Assembly (NCBI GenBank): GCA_025769875.1
Contig: JAGFNK010000157.1
Span: forward strand, 43,451-107,450
Direction of reading: 5' to 3'
Length of the DNA: 64,000 nucleotides
From: Russula earlei
Lineage: Eukaryota > Basidiomycota > Agaricomycetes > Russulales > Russulaceae
Both the position numbers and the translations under genes were made by a program. The notes beneath the pieces were generated by a model. The model saw nothing but the letters and a program-made list of their open reading frames with translations. It searched no databases and had not been told where the DNA came from. Below are positions 23,801 through 36,235 of the stretch, in pieces; the first letter of the stretch is position 1; every line of letters begins with the position of its first letter.

Positions 23801-25465
23801 AGAGGAGAGCACGGGCATCCTGCTTTCCGGTGTCCTTGAAATCGAAAAAGAAGTAGGATATGTGTGCCAAGGCAACATTGGACGTTGCTCTGATATGGTG
23901 AATGATCGCAGACCTAGTGAATTACGGTTATTCGATGCCCTGTCTGGAAGGAGTTGTGGTATGACGACGTACGCGAGGACGCTTTTTCCAGAGCCGGCTG
24001 CGGAGACGGAAGTGTGTCAGCAACAGCTGTTACATAGAGGTGGTAAGAAGGTACGTTTTCCGTGCATCCATAAGAAAGAGCTGGCTTCTTTCCAGTGATT
24101 GAAGGTATTACTTTGAGTAAACCAGGTTGCGGTGCCTTCGTGACGGGCATCGCTTGCAGTGTTAAAGTTTGAGGAGGGGTCTGGAGGAGATAACCATGCT
24201 CTGATACCCTGTCGCTGCTGATTCCCTGTGCACAGGGAGTGCTTCGGTCTCAACAGGTTACGAGTCATTAAAATGGGATTACGAACTGGTCAAACCTCCG
24301 ATCTCTTGCGTGATTTTCTCGACTCCTGGGAATGCGACACTTTAAGCGAGGGTCTAATGCCGAGTCGAAACAAATTTTGCGTGCCTTTCGTCACCTGCGC
24401 TTCTACGCGGTGCGTGGTCCCCAGACCTTGCGCCGCCGCCATCCAACCTTCCTCTTGGGTCAATCTGTCCAGCCTCTGCAACGCATCCTCGATATCAGAC
24501 CTTCCCGAAAGCTTTTTGAGAAACGTCGCTGGAAAGAACGATGGATGGCCGAGTCAGTCTCCGCGAGGGGTGTGAGGGGCGGAATCGAATCGCCGTCATC
24601 CGGGCGGACGACGGCGATCGAGGACTCACTCGCTCGGTTCCGCTTGATTTCCTTCGTCGCGATGGCGAGTATGGAGAGCACCTCCATCATGATCCTGACC
24701 ATCGTGTCCTTCATTCCCGCGATCGAAGGGACCTCGATATATACCTCGAGTCGCCGGAAGAAGCTCTCGATGCGTCCGAACAGGCTGACGAGCGCTCCTT
24801 CGCCGGAGCTGACTGCCTTGGCCGTCTGTTGGTGGAGAATGAATGTCAGAGGGCCGTCACAACGCACAACGCGGGAGTCCACATCAACACATGTCGGTTG
24901 GACGCCAGTGGAGAGAAGAAAAACAAAAACAAAAAAAGAGGACACACTCACGGAGAGAAGCACGCCTATCGCGCCGAAAACCACTCCCGCAGGTGGGTAC
25001 GTCTGAAAGTTTTATAAAAAAAAAGGAATGTAAGAATATCATATCAACCGCCGCGCGACTGTACCGAACGACCCGTGGTGGGGTCCAATGACCCGTCGGT
25101 CGTGTGGCCCGAGATCGGGATCGGACGTCATGAGTGAGACTCACCAAGCTCGCGCCGGCCCCAATGACAGCGGAGAACGCAAAGAGCACATTCACCGTCG
25201 GATCGAGCCATTTCGCGATCTTGGGCGTCGAGTCGTTGTCCGAGTCGTGGCCGAATCCGGACTCGGAGACAGGGATCTGCTCTCGAAGCGTGATGAGGAC
25301 CGCGTCCGGAGAACCGCAGGTTTCGAGCTTGGAAAACAGCGGGTAGGCGCGGAGATCTTTCCCGGTTTTTTTCTTGTAAGCGACCAGTGCACTGTCAAAG
25401 ATCGATTGATAGTTCAAGCGCGAGGTCTGCTGGTGAACCGTCATGACGGCGGAAGCATGAGACAT
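20809..25465 (-). CDS. Goodbye-NACHT-ankyrin NLR-like protein, copy 2 (intact)
   Basis: STAND NTPase of about 1,300 residues, sister of copy 1. Exon 1 is 25465-25145 (MSHASAVMTVHQQTSRLNYQ to IGAGASL), exon 2 is 25002-24952 (TYPPAGVVFGAIGVLLS), exon 3 is 24825-24630 and exon 4 starts at 24528 (TFLKKLSGRSDIEDALQRLD). A short variable linker follows. The exon with AWLSPPDPSSNFNTASDARH ends in FLWMHGK, and splicing adds PGSGKSVLA, giving a complete Walker A. Walker B is YIIIDALDECP (about 23640). The 23262-23870 frame carries the NACHT core, and the 20809-23277 frame the winged-helix part plus ankyrin repeats without interruption. The ankyrins form five tandem two-repeat units of 72-74 residues, framed by STPLH and TPLHRxL motifs. 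Role inferred: recognition-triggered cell death or immunity. The ligand is unknown. Confidence 0.9.
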
Positions 25466-25874
25466 GCTGTCAGTGACGGTTGTAAAATGACGGGAAAGGC
25501 CTCTGGCTAGCTAGACAGGGCCGGAGGGGATTTCTAGGATTCCTGCCTCGTGTCAACAGAGTCATGATTTCATCTTGGCCGTCTGAAGAGAAACTGTGTC
25601 CAGCACACCTGTCCGGTTGATCACCAGCTAGTGGTCATTCTCATTAATTAGTTGGGTTGTCGAATACACTCGTACGTAGATGCAAGTGAGACAGTGGTAG
25701 TCAAATCATGAGACAACGAAACCAGCAGTACATGAAGAAAAACACCAGAGAGTAGCGAAAGGAGAGGGGTCATGGTATGGATCGTACGCATGGTATCCAC
25801 ATGCACGTCAGAAAGACAGCGTTACTCGCCAAAAAAAAAAAAAACGAAGGGAAAGACGGCATGTATGGTATGCT
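25466..25874. other. Intergenic region
   Basis: Between the start of NLR copy 2 and the stop of the Munc13-like gene. It contains a short A-run at about 25831-25844; nothing else is recognised. Confidence 0.4.
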
Positions 25875-28800
25875 CTATGTCAGAGGCACTGGAGGTATCT
25901 CTGGCACAATCGCCATCTCTGGAACGCGAGTTGCACCTCCTGGCCTCTGTGTCTTTCGCTTCTGCTGTTGCCGCTCCCGTTGTTCCTGTTCCGCCTGCAT
26001 AGTTGCCAGGATCTGTAGTTGTTGTGCGATAAAGTCCGATGTGTTCGGCCTGAAAGGCGGCGGTCAGTGTAGGCACCAAAGAGGAAATGGTGACTGGAAT
26101 AGATAAGACGTACCGCATCCGGAGGATGCGCATAATAGTTTCCCCACTGCTCACATCTTTCTCCTCTTTCTTCTCTCGTTTCCGATTTTTGATCGTGCCG
26201 AGATTCCTCTGTGAATAGACGCTCTTCACCCGCTTCTTGATTGACGGTGAGGCTCGGAGGGTTTGCTGCATCATTCGAACGCATTCCTCCATAAGCATGT
26301 CCCTGCCGGCGGACCCTATCAGCCCAGCGATTACCTACATCATGCCACAATGACGCACGTGTTCCAGTCGTAGTACAGCCGAATTGAGACAACGTCCCGG
26401 TACTTCTGGTTCTGTAGGTTCTCGAGCGGAACAGGCCCCTCCCCGCCAGCGTGGAAATAGTCTCGTAAAAACTGGATATATGTATATGTCACCATCATCC
26501 GTTTTTCATATGCTCGGAAAAAAGACACGTGCCTTGAGCCACTTGAACACGATATCCACCTCTTTGTCTGTCAACGGTTTCATGTCGCTCGGCGACTCGG
26601 AGAGTGGTGGGATAAGCAGGCCCTCTATGGTGGTCAGGATTTCCTTCCAAACTCGTGTCATGACGATTTCCTTTGTAATGTCTCCAAGATGTGTGTTCAG
26701 CGTCTGAAGGTTCGCGTCGAAGTAATCAAAGAGCCCAACAATCGCCTGTTCGATCTCGACATCTGAGAGCTCGCCCGGTTTGACACGCGGTTTCTCGTCC
26801 GCGGGCAGTGGAACTTGGACTTCAGACTGCCGAGGCCCCAAGCGCTGAGCGATATAGGGCGGTGACATTCCCAAGCGCCTTGTTGTAATCCAGCCTCGAA
26901 TCTCCCTTGATGAGCGATTTCAGGACACCATGGGAGAGTGATTGACGAATGAATGGCGACATCTGACGCGTTGGATAGTGTGAAACGTCAGCATATCGCA
27001 TGAAATGATAGGAATAACATGCCTTGTCAATAAATATCCGAACCATATCACCCTCACTACGCTTCAGCGATCGGAAAGCACGCCCAAAATAGAATTGTAT
27101 GTCGTCCTTCTCGCCTTCCATACTCACTCGCAGAAGGATGCGTCCCTGCGTGTCGAGATTGAGCCATAAATCATGCACGAGAAAATCTCCAAAACGCTTC
27201 GGATCAAGGCAAATGTATTCTCTCCCGACCGTGTCGTGCTTACCCACCAGCGCACGATCTCGAACGCTGACCATTAGCCATAGGGGCTTCTCTACGGAGA
27301 TATCGAAAGTCTCTTCCCCTATGACACGCAAGATGGTAAGCTCCCGACTACCCTGCAGGGTGAAGGAGAAGACGTACATCGAGGGCTGAGACTTTCATAT
27401 ATCGTGCGCGTCTTCGCGACCCGATGTCCGTCTTGATCGCTCAGTGTGACAAAGGTGTCCAATGCCGATGATGGACTGCTGTCTAATGGCACAAGATTCT
27501 CAGCCATGGTAATCTTGACCGTGAAAAGGAATCGAGGATTCTCGTTCTTGTTGGGAACCGGTGGCCCGCGTGATTCAATGATCTCTGTGAGTTGGTCTGC
27601 TTGAATCTGGTTATACATGTTGTCTAGTAGCTTCCGTGCTCCATCGACGTTATTTAATTTCACGCATGATGCAGGCTGGAAGTTGAACGGCTCGATCTTC
27701 TTCTCGCCTTGGGCTAACTGTTTTGCCTTTTCGAGCCACGCGGAAGACTTTTGTGGTTGAAGGTAGTCGGTGGGGCGAGGGAACATTTCCGTCATGAAAA
27801 GTTCCTCGATACTTCGGCAATACTGCTCGACGGCCTTACTGATGGTCTGTACAAACGGAAGACGCAGTCAGATACCAAAATCAGTTCGCCGTTACTCACA
27901 CAAAACGAACCTTAGCAAGGCTGGTGAAGAACCGCGCCTGTTGGTACTCGTCGGCCCATTGCAAGTCTTGCAGGAATGTGATCGGACTTCGTAATGAGTC
28001 GAAAAGATCAACAATCGAAGAACTGAATCCATCGTTCCCCTCTGATTCAAACTTGACGGGTCATTTCAGTATCGAATGAGCGCTATTCGTTGAGTAGACA
28101 GACCTTATCTGCCGCGATCGCCTAGAGGCGGTGCATCAGTGGAAGGCTTTCGACATGAAAGGATTACGGGTAACGCACCGCTTGTACCCATTGTGCTGTC
28201 TTGTTGTCAGTTTCGACAAGCCACTGCCGGACATATGGCTCGAAATAGGCGGCGACGTCGAACTCTGTAGGACGTCTGGTTAAGAAATACAATCAATCTC
28301 CCGATCTCAGCATACATCTTCCTACTGCGGGCTCACTGGGGGCAGAACGCCTCGAATATTTCCAAGATCGTCCTCGTTCGACGATATAGTGAAAAAATGT
28401 CTTGTATGGGCACATCCGGTGTCGGGCCATTCATCGAACCTTCAAACAGCTTCTTCCTTAGAAGTTTCTAGGTCTTGCAAGAACAGGGGTACGGTCGCCT
28501 CCACGAGCAGCTCGACCAAATCAACCCCGATGGGTGGTCCACCTCCCACCGCCACGTGATGCAAGATCGGCTCGGGGAAGCGCTTATCCAGGCCCTTTGC
28601 GTGTTTCTCGAGGTCATCCGTCATTAACAGGAGCGGAAGAGCACGGTTCACGCCAGGAGCAGATTGTAACTCCTGCATTCGAACCTGGAACCAGTGCGCC
28701 GCAAGGATGCGCACACGTTCTTTGACATCTTGCACGCGTGCGATGATGTCAACATCGAAGCGCTCCAGAAGGCCGGTTTCTTTGACTTGGGTCAATACGT

Positions 28801-30860
28801 CAAGGTATGGTAGTATATCGTCCTTCTTCAGATCAGGTAGCGCCTCCATGGCATGATATACCGACGCCAGGAAGGTGCTGACAAGGCCACCGTAGATATT
28901 GATAAGGTATTCCGTCTGCGCAGAGTGAGAGTTATTGCAGATTATCTGAGTGGGATCAGGGGGACATACATCGTTGATGTTCCATTTGTCAAAAGTGATC
29001 TCGTGCATGACCTTAGCTATCCCACCAAGAGCCTCAGGAATGCAGTCTAGTGGCACCTCGTTACGTTCGTACAGTTGCTTGATGAGGTCTAAAAAGCATG
29101 CAGAGCGATACGCTTGCGATATCCTCCATCGCAGCGCACACTCGTTGATAAGCTCAATATGGGGAGTTGACAAAATGCCAAGTGACACTTGGTCGTCGTC
29201 GTTCACGTTTGGATCATGCATAGCCGCGAGGTCAGCATCAAGACACAATTCCAAAAGCCGCTTGTAATATTTCTTGGGATTTGGCGGAATATACGTAAAG
29301 TTGTGGCCCACTTGGACCTCGTCGTCCTCTTCCTCGGCTTCGAAATCTGCATCTGTGAGGTTTTGAGAGATGGCGACAATAGACTTTCTGCTGCTGACTG
29401 AGCCACTCCGACCTGTGAGAGTGTTTTGAGAGGCCCGCACAGACGATCGTTTGGGTAGCACGTCGTTCGGTGTGGATTTGGCGAGCTCCGGGTTGAACTG
29501 GACGAGGATGACCATGAGTTGCGAGAGATGGGATGTCTCGAGCGTCTTCCAGTAGTGCCATGCACCTTCAGTATCAAAGTCTTCTCGACACCCGGGGAAC
29601 GGCTCGTTGGCGGCGATGTTTTTCAAACATGTCTACATCGCCCCCCCCCCAAAAAAAAAGGGTCAGGAATATGGGATCGAGAACAAAGAAACGTTGAAGC
29701 GCACTTTCAGATCTAACAGTGCGGCCTAAAAGGCGAGTTTCAACTTGTTTCGCCGGGAAGCTGGATAACTGGCGTGGGTACGCACCCGTTCCGTGCATAT
29801 GCTCCTCTGCCTCTCAATCTCCTGTTGGAGCAGGTCGGAGCGGATATGAAATAACTTGGCAACGGTGTTGACCAGCGGCATGTCGGCTACGTGCGATGTC
29901 GTTCCAGGAGGAAAGGGCGGTGCGGAGTCGCGATAAGAGGTCGAGGAGGAATCGTAGCCCGAGTCGCCGCTCTGCGCCGATTTGTCCGGGGGAGCGAGCT
30001 TGGCTGCATATACGTCCAGGCGGGAGGTCAGCTCTGGCGAGACGTGGCCCACGCTTCGAAGCGACTCGCGCAAGAGCCTGATTAATTGTATGATGTGATT
30101 GTTCAGCTCCACGTTCCACTTTCCGTCGGCAGAGAGAGTCGGGTCTTTCCTGAGGACGCTCGTAGCGTGAGTGGCAAAAAGGAGGATGAGCTCCTCGATC
30201 TTCCGGTTCTCCTTCATCTGCCGTCGGAAGGTCTCCACCTTGAACTGGCCATAGAACACGGCCATTGTCCTCCTCAAGAGCTGGTCTGAATAGCTTCTCG
30301 AGGCCGTCAGCGGAGAGAGGAACAGGGAGGGGTAGGGTTAGGCGGGGAGCACACGCACCCAGGATCCTTGCCCATGGCGATGTTCTCCAATCTATTCTCC
30401 AACACCTTGAGAAGCTTCTCCGGAAACCTGACGCTCTTGCTCCCATCGCGGGCGGTGACGTCGCGGAATACGTCGCCAAAGGAGGTGATCGAGTTGGAAA
30501 TCGCGCCTGAGATGCGAGAGGAGTGCTCGCGCTCCTTTTCGCGCACGGGGTCGCCGTTGCTCGCGCTGGGAGGGCTGCCGATGGGGGGACTGGTGGGTTT
30601 AGGGAGGATGAGGTAGCTCAGGTACCTGTAAATTGGGTGCGGTCAGGTTTTATGTGCCGGGAAGGATTATAATAAGATTCCTTACGCGACTCGGAGGACA
30701 AAGCTGCGCGGGGGTTAATACATGTCGAGGAGGTAACGTAAATGAGATCATGGAAAAGCACGCACCTGAATAGGTCGTCATCGGTGACCCGATGCTTGGA
30801 CATGCGTCGATCGCGCGAGTAGGTGGAGCTGGCGACGCTCCTGCGCGACCTGTTGTACAT
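25875..30860 (-). CDS. Munc13/UNC-13-like exocytosis factor with C2 domain, one frameshift
   Basis: Fungal homologue of the UNC-13/Munc13 tethering and priming proteins (related to S. pombe Ync13 and Git1), expected to act at the plasma membrane in vesicle fusion. The first ATG is at 30860 (MYNRSRRSVASSTYSRDRRM), just after a possible 5'-UTR intron acceptor. Order along the protein: N-terminal helical region (exons to about 29740), MUN/MHD1 region (29626-28442, including NFTYIPPNPKKYYKRLLELC), several small exons at 28440-27850, then a C2 domain (27540-27330: FTVKITMAENLVPLD and DTFVTLSDQDGHRVAKTR). MHD2 follows (26874-26506, IEQAIVGLFDYFDANLQTL), and a Gln/Arg-rich tail ends at the TAG 25875-25877. 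The frame breaks at about 27378-27382: IYESLSPR is in one frame and VFSFTLQGSREL in the other, as if the G of a conserved TGG (Trp) had been lost. For a conserved single-copy gene this is more likely an assembly error than true loss. Confidence 0.85.
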
Positions 30861-31044
30861 GGATCTGCGAGGGGGGATCTCTGTGCAGGACACGAGTTTC
30901 TGATAAGGTGTGTGAGCTGGTGAAAGAAAGCGGGACCAAGAAGGGATTGATTATTTCACTTCCACAGACTGACAGGCGGTGCAGCGACAGCGACAGCGAC
31001 AAATTCCTTCACCGTTTTGATATTTAAAGTAATTGATTCCCACC

Positions 31045-34000
31045 CTACAGCTCTTCATGCCTGCTCGTTCTCTCACTGGGAGACTCTCCTTCACTCTTCC
31101 CCGCCTCGTCCGTGTGCAGTGGTACCTGTATCGTTCTGCTGTTGCCCCCCCCGCCGCTCGGTCGCACGCGTGGCGGCTTCTTCTGAACCAGGCGCTGTAA
31201 GTGCGTCTCCAATTCCTTGGCCCTCTTCCGCATCTCTCCAGTCTCGATCACTGGATCGTAGTTCATCGGCATGGCCTTCTGCTTCTCTACCCACTCGTTC
31301 AACCATGTCTCGTGCTCCCTCAGCGCCTTCTCCAGCTCATCGAGCTCCGTCTTGGCAAATCGTCCCGTAGTACCCGCACGCTCCTCCGCGGTGAGATTCT
31401 CGCGCGCTTCACCCAAAAATAGGCGAGCGTGCCAGTTCCACATCTGGCTGACATTCAACGCCTGTGGGAACTCCTCAAGCTCTTTGATGCGATGCACAAT
31501 TGGCCGTTCTAATGCCCTGAACAGAACAATTAGCGTCTCAACTGGTCGAAACGAAGAATGCGATTCACTCCAGCGACGTGCGCTTCTCTACAAAGTCCTT
31601 CGTCTGGGCATCATCGGCGCGTGAATGGAACCAGCTCGATACGTCTTTCAACTCGCGCGATAGCGCTCGCCGCTCCGACTCTTGCGAGTGCCTAACGAAC
31701 GGGTGCTGACTGTCGCTCTCCAACAAGTCGCGGATCTTGTACATGTAGCCCTCTAGAATATTGCGTTGTTCTTCTCGAGCAGCGATCGACGCCTCCTCCG
31801 CTTCCATCTTGATCAACCTGTGCGAATGTTTCCATCTCAGCACCGGCGCAGGTATACCGACAACACGAGGCTTACCGTTGCCGTGCTTCGCGCTTCTGCT
31901 CGAGCCCCATAGGCGCGACGGACGGAAATTTGACGGTTACGTTCAGAGGAATTGTCAAGTCTTTGGGTGTGGCTGGTGTTTTAGCCGCCTTGGGTGCTGA
32001 AGACGAAACAGAGGGATCTACGGTTGATGTTGACCCATCCTCTGCGGAAGACGAACCATCGCCGAACAAACCCTTGAGCTTTCCTGCAAGGCGTCATCAG
32101 TAACCCCCTGGCAATCCGAGCGGGAAAGGGCCTCAGACGCACCTGCTAGTGAATCGTCCTTGATCTCAGCAAACGCAATGGCCTCCGGCACAGACACAAA
32201 GCCAGAGTCAGAGAACAGAATCGTCGCTTTGATGACTGGGTCGACGCCTCCCGCTTCTGTTATATTCGCCAACACCTCCGCAACGCCCGAGATGCGCACG
32301 TCAAGCAACTCCACCGGGACTTCACTCCCGGGGGGCTCTTTGTAGGAAAATGCCAGAGAAAAGTCGTTCTTGCGCCTGAACGTGAGCGTCTTGCGTGTGC
32401 CTGTCCGTGAGCCCTTCGCAAACGCAAGCGACGTGATCGTCCGCGGGGACGCGCCGGACGCATCTGTGGATTTGGCTTCGGCCAGGTAAGACACCTGCAC
32501 GTCGTAGGGGGCGATGTCAGATATCTTGATGTTCTTGGTGCGGAACTGCCGAGAGAGGGTTGCGCCGTGGAGCGCGGCGCCCAGGACAGCTGCCTCATCA
32601 GAATTCACATTCATGGCGAGTTTTTCCCTGTGGGAAATCAGTATCGATGGCGCAAGTGAGACGCCGTGGCGAACTTACTCCCCCACAGCCGCTGCCAGCG
32701 CTGCCCTGACCATGGGTATACGCGAAGCTCCACCCGTTAAAATAACTGAATCTATGTCCGCCTGTCCCGTCGTGCTTTTAGCATTGCATTCGAACTTCGC
32801 ACAACTTGGACACGTACCAATGATAAATTTGCATTATCTAGTGCGTCGTAAATGGGTTGCACAAACCGAAGGTTCATGTCTGCACAAATGTTTTCGAACC
32901 CTTGACGTGTTACCTTGGTGCTGAAATCGATGTCGTTAAACACGCTTTCCACCTATGACCGAATCCATCAGCGATGTTGCCCGTCCAGACCGCAGGGCAA
33001 GACTCACCCGCGACGAGGCCTCCGTGTTGGCGCTCAAGATGGCTTTGAGACGCTCGGCCTCCTTCCAAAGCTTCATCATGGCCTTGGGGTCATCTCGAAT
33101 CCCCACACCGTGCTTATGTTCGAACTCCTCAACGAGCACCTCACGCAAACGGCGGTCGAGCTCAGTGCCACCGGCCAGGCGGTCGTACCCAATGCCATTG
33201 ACCGTGATGACCGTCGCGTCCTGCTTCTTCCCCTGTCCAGCAAACGTGGCGACCGTGGCACGCGTGCTGGCCGCGCCGGCATCATACACGATGTGGCGCT
33301 CCGGCTGGGGGAACTGGCGGGTCATGGCGTAGTTGATCGCGACGGCGGCGCCGTCGTTCACGAGCGCGAGGAGGCGCAGGCCGGCGAGTTCGACGGCGTC
33401 CGCTATAGCGTCGCGCTCGAACTGCGAGAAAAAAGCCGGCACGGTCACCACGACGTCCTGCACGCGCTCGCCGCGGCCCGCCACGTCCACCGCGAGCGCG
33501 CGCACGTACGCCAGCTGCATGGCCACCAGCTCCTCCACGTCCCACGTCGCAGGCGCGGCGCCGTTTTTCTCACCGGCGCCTCTGCTGCTGCTGCTGCTGC
33601 CCTTCCTGATGGCCGCGGTGAAGCGCGTCGAGGGCACGACGGCGAGAGGGGCGAAGGAGTTGTAGTAGGGTATAACGTCGGCGTTTGCGGGCACGCCGAG
33701 GAGGTATTTGAGTGAGCTGTATGAATCTTTCGGGAAGCGTGTCGCCTGGGATCGCGGATGCCCCGCCAGGTCAGCCAAATCAGCCGGAAGGACGTCCCTA
33801 GTGGCACGCACGAGGTTAAATGCGTCCTGTCCGAACAACCGCTCGCCATTTTTCCAGGCCACTGAAGAGCGTATTTTTCGTTTCGAGTCCTTGTCTAGCA
33901 GGACGTCGAAGGGTGCGCCAGGCTTGATGAGAGATGCTTTTATGAAATCGGAGCCATAATCTATCGCTAACACGGTCGTCGCAAGGGTTGAGGAGGAGAA

Positions 34001-34054
34001 GAGGGAGATGGAGAGGAGAGAGAGGATCGCTAGTCTCCGAAAAAACGAGTTCAT
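31045..34054 (-). CDS. LHS1: ER-lumenal Hsp70 family chaperone, LHS1/HYOU1 (Grp170) type
   Basis: Large Hsp70 of the ER lumen that assists protein import and folding and acts as nucleotide-exchange partner of BiP/Kar2. The ATG at 34054 begins a signal peptide (MNSFFRRLAILSLLSISLFS) followed by VLAIDYGSDFIKASL, the first phosphate-binding motif. VVVTVPAFFSQFERDAI, HIVYDAGAASTRATVATF and VILTGGASRIPMVRAA complete the ATPase domain, spread over exons from 34054 to about 32690. The substrate-binding part (32614-32090) and a long charged helical lid (31840-31045) follow, joined by short introns. The protein ends RHEEL, a HDEL-type retrieval signal. An acidic/Ser-rich linker (SSSAEDGSTSTVDPSVSS) lies between the beta and helical domains, as usual in Grp170. 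No frame break was found. The gene is divergent from ADE13. Confidence 0.92.
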
Positions 34055-34190
34055 GACGAGTGAGTTGACAATAATAGCATCTATAGGGTCGGGTTCCGGT
34101 GGTGGGTGGTTGATGAGACCTCGTTCGCCACGTCACGGGTGTTGGGCACCATCTTATCTTATCACTCGCACAATTTGCTTCAACCCCTTC
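34055..34190. promoter_or_regulatory. Compact bidirectional promoter, LHS1 / ADE13
   Basis: Only 136 bp separate the start codons of LHS1 (34054, minus) and ADE13 (34191, plus). Both 5' UTRs and both core promoters must fit here or overlap the genes. ATCTTATCTTATCACTC at about 34151-34167 contains repeated CTTATC/GATAAG motifs (GATA-type sites), which is suggestive only. Confidence 0.55.
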
Positions 34191-36235
34191 ATGTCTGAAC
34201 ACGATACTTACCAGACACCCCTCTCCAGGTTAGCTCTTATCTCTGGCCAGCCAAGTCTGCATTAAAACTCTTGCTCCAGCCGCTATGCCAGCAAGGAAAT
34301 GGCACATCTGTTCTCGGCCGAGGTATTCGTCCTCCTCTCTGACACGTCGGCATATCGTCTCAACATTCCGGTCATAGAACCGCTTTCACACTTGGCGCAA
34401 GCTCTGGCTCACACTCGCCATCGCAGAGAAGCAACTCGGTCTACCCATCCCCGACGCGGCGATTGACGAGATGAACCAAAACTTAGTTCGTCCCACTTCC
34501 ATGCTCAATCAGAGGTGACAACTGATGGTGTGGGATACCCCTCCCCAAACACACACGAGCAGAACTTGGACGCGGAGCAGTTCAAGATCGCTGAGATGGA
34601 AGAAAAGAAAAGACGTCATGATGTCATGGCGCACGTGCATACGTTTGGGAAGGTCGCGCCGTCTGCAGCAGGGATCATCCAGTAAGTATCACCCTTCGTG
34701 CGCCGTTTACGGCCTCACGACCGGATCCCTGCGACGACAGTCTCGGCGCGACATCTTGCTACGTTACGGAGTACGCCCAATAGTGCAATCGTCCGCCTTT
34801 CCGATCTTCCAACTCACCATCGCAGCAACGCGGACCTCATATTCATTCGCACAGCGCTCACACTCGTGATCAAGAAACTCGCGGTCGTTCTCGACCGCTT
34901 CGCCTCCTTCGCGAGTCAGTATCGCGACCTGCCGACGTTGGGATTCACGCACTTCCAACCTGCCCAACTGACGACAGTTGGCAAGCGTGCAACTCTGTGG
35001 TTGCAAGTGCGTCTGATGTGTACATCTGTCCAGCAGGAGTGATTGCTCATTTGTGTTTGGGCACTTGACAGGAACTGCTCTGGGACCTCCGCAATATCAA
35101 GCGGGCGCGGGACGATCTGGGTTTCCGCGGCGTCAAAGGCACCACGGGGACGCAGGCAAGCTTCCTCGCATTGTTCGATGGCGACCACGACAAGGTGAGC
35201 CATTTTTTTGCGCAACACCTGACAAATGACTCGGTCGGAAATAGGTAGAGGAACTCGACCAACTGGTGACAACCATGTCCGGCTTTTCGTACGCGTACCC
35301 AGTCACATCGCAGACATATTCGCGCAAGATCGACGTTGACGTCCTCGCGCCACTCGCTTCTTTTGGCGCGACGGCACACAAAATAGCAACAGACCTGCGG
35401 CTCCTTGCCAGTCTCAAGGTAATCGCCGCACCTCCTTTCCCCTCCGTCCTACGTGTGACGCGCCGTACGTTCTTCCCGCGCAGGAGGTCGAAGAGCCGTT
35501 CGAGTCCACCCAGATCGGGTCCTCGGCGATGGCATACAAGCGAAACCCGATGCGCTCGGAGCGCATCTGCTCTCTCGCGCGGCACCTCATGGCGCTGCAC
35601 CAGAATGCGCTCGGCACCGCATCCGTGCAGTGGTTTGAGCGCACCCTGGACGACAGCGCGAACAGACGCGTGACGCTGCCAGAGGCATTCCTCACCGCCG
35701 ACATCGTCCTCACGACGCTGCAGAACGTGTCGGAGGGACTCGTCGTGTACCCGCGCGTGATCGCCCGGCGCATAGCGCAGGAGCTCCCGTTCATGGCGAC
35801 GGAGAACATCATCATGGCACTCGTCAAGAAAGGTGGCGATCGGCAAGACGCGCACGAGAAGATCAGGGTGCGCGTTTGGACGTCCTTTTATTTTTAATTT
35901 TAATTTTTTCGTCCGCTCTGTCGCTTTGAATGCATCGGCTGACGGTTTCGCGCGCTCGTCCGTCACGAATCTGTCATCAGGTGCTCTCGCATGAAGCCGC
36001 GTATCAAGTGAAACAGCTCGGGGAGGAGAACGACCTGATTGAACGCGTGCGCAAGGACGCTTACTTTGGTCCTATCAAGGACGAGCTCGACTCCCTGCTG
36101 GACCCCCGTTCGTTCATCGGACGTGCACCGCAGCAGGTGGACAAGTTCCTCAAAGAGTGGGTTGCACCCGCCCTCGCTGATGCAGAGGTCAAAGCGGCGG
36201 TGGACAAAGGAGGCAAGGCAGAGCTGAGTGTCTAG
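34191..36235 (+). CDS. ADE13: Adenylosuccinate lyase
   Basis: Catalyses two steps of purine synthesis: SAICAR to AICAR plus fumarate, and adenylosuccinate to AMP plus fumarate. It is cytosolic and homotetrameric. The ATG at 34191 gives [13 protein letters not shown], spliced to [14 protein letters not shown] (about 34280-34320), then [46 protein letters not shown] (formed across two introns near 34680-34830) and [16 protein letters not shown] are conserved substrate-binding segments. The fumarate-lyase signature is [15 protein letters not shown] (about 35519-35561) with the catalytic Ser. The C-terminal exon starts near 35981 and ends KAELSV at 36233-36235. About nine short introns; no frame break. 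One donor is GTTCGT with acceptor CAGAG (34490-34516), a weak but frame-keeping junction. Confidence 0.95.
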
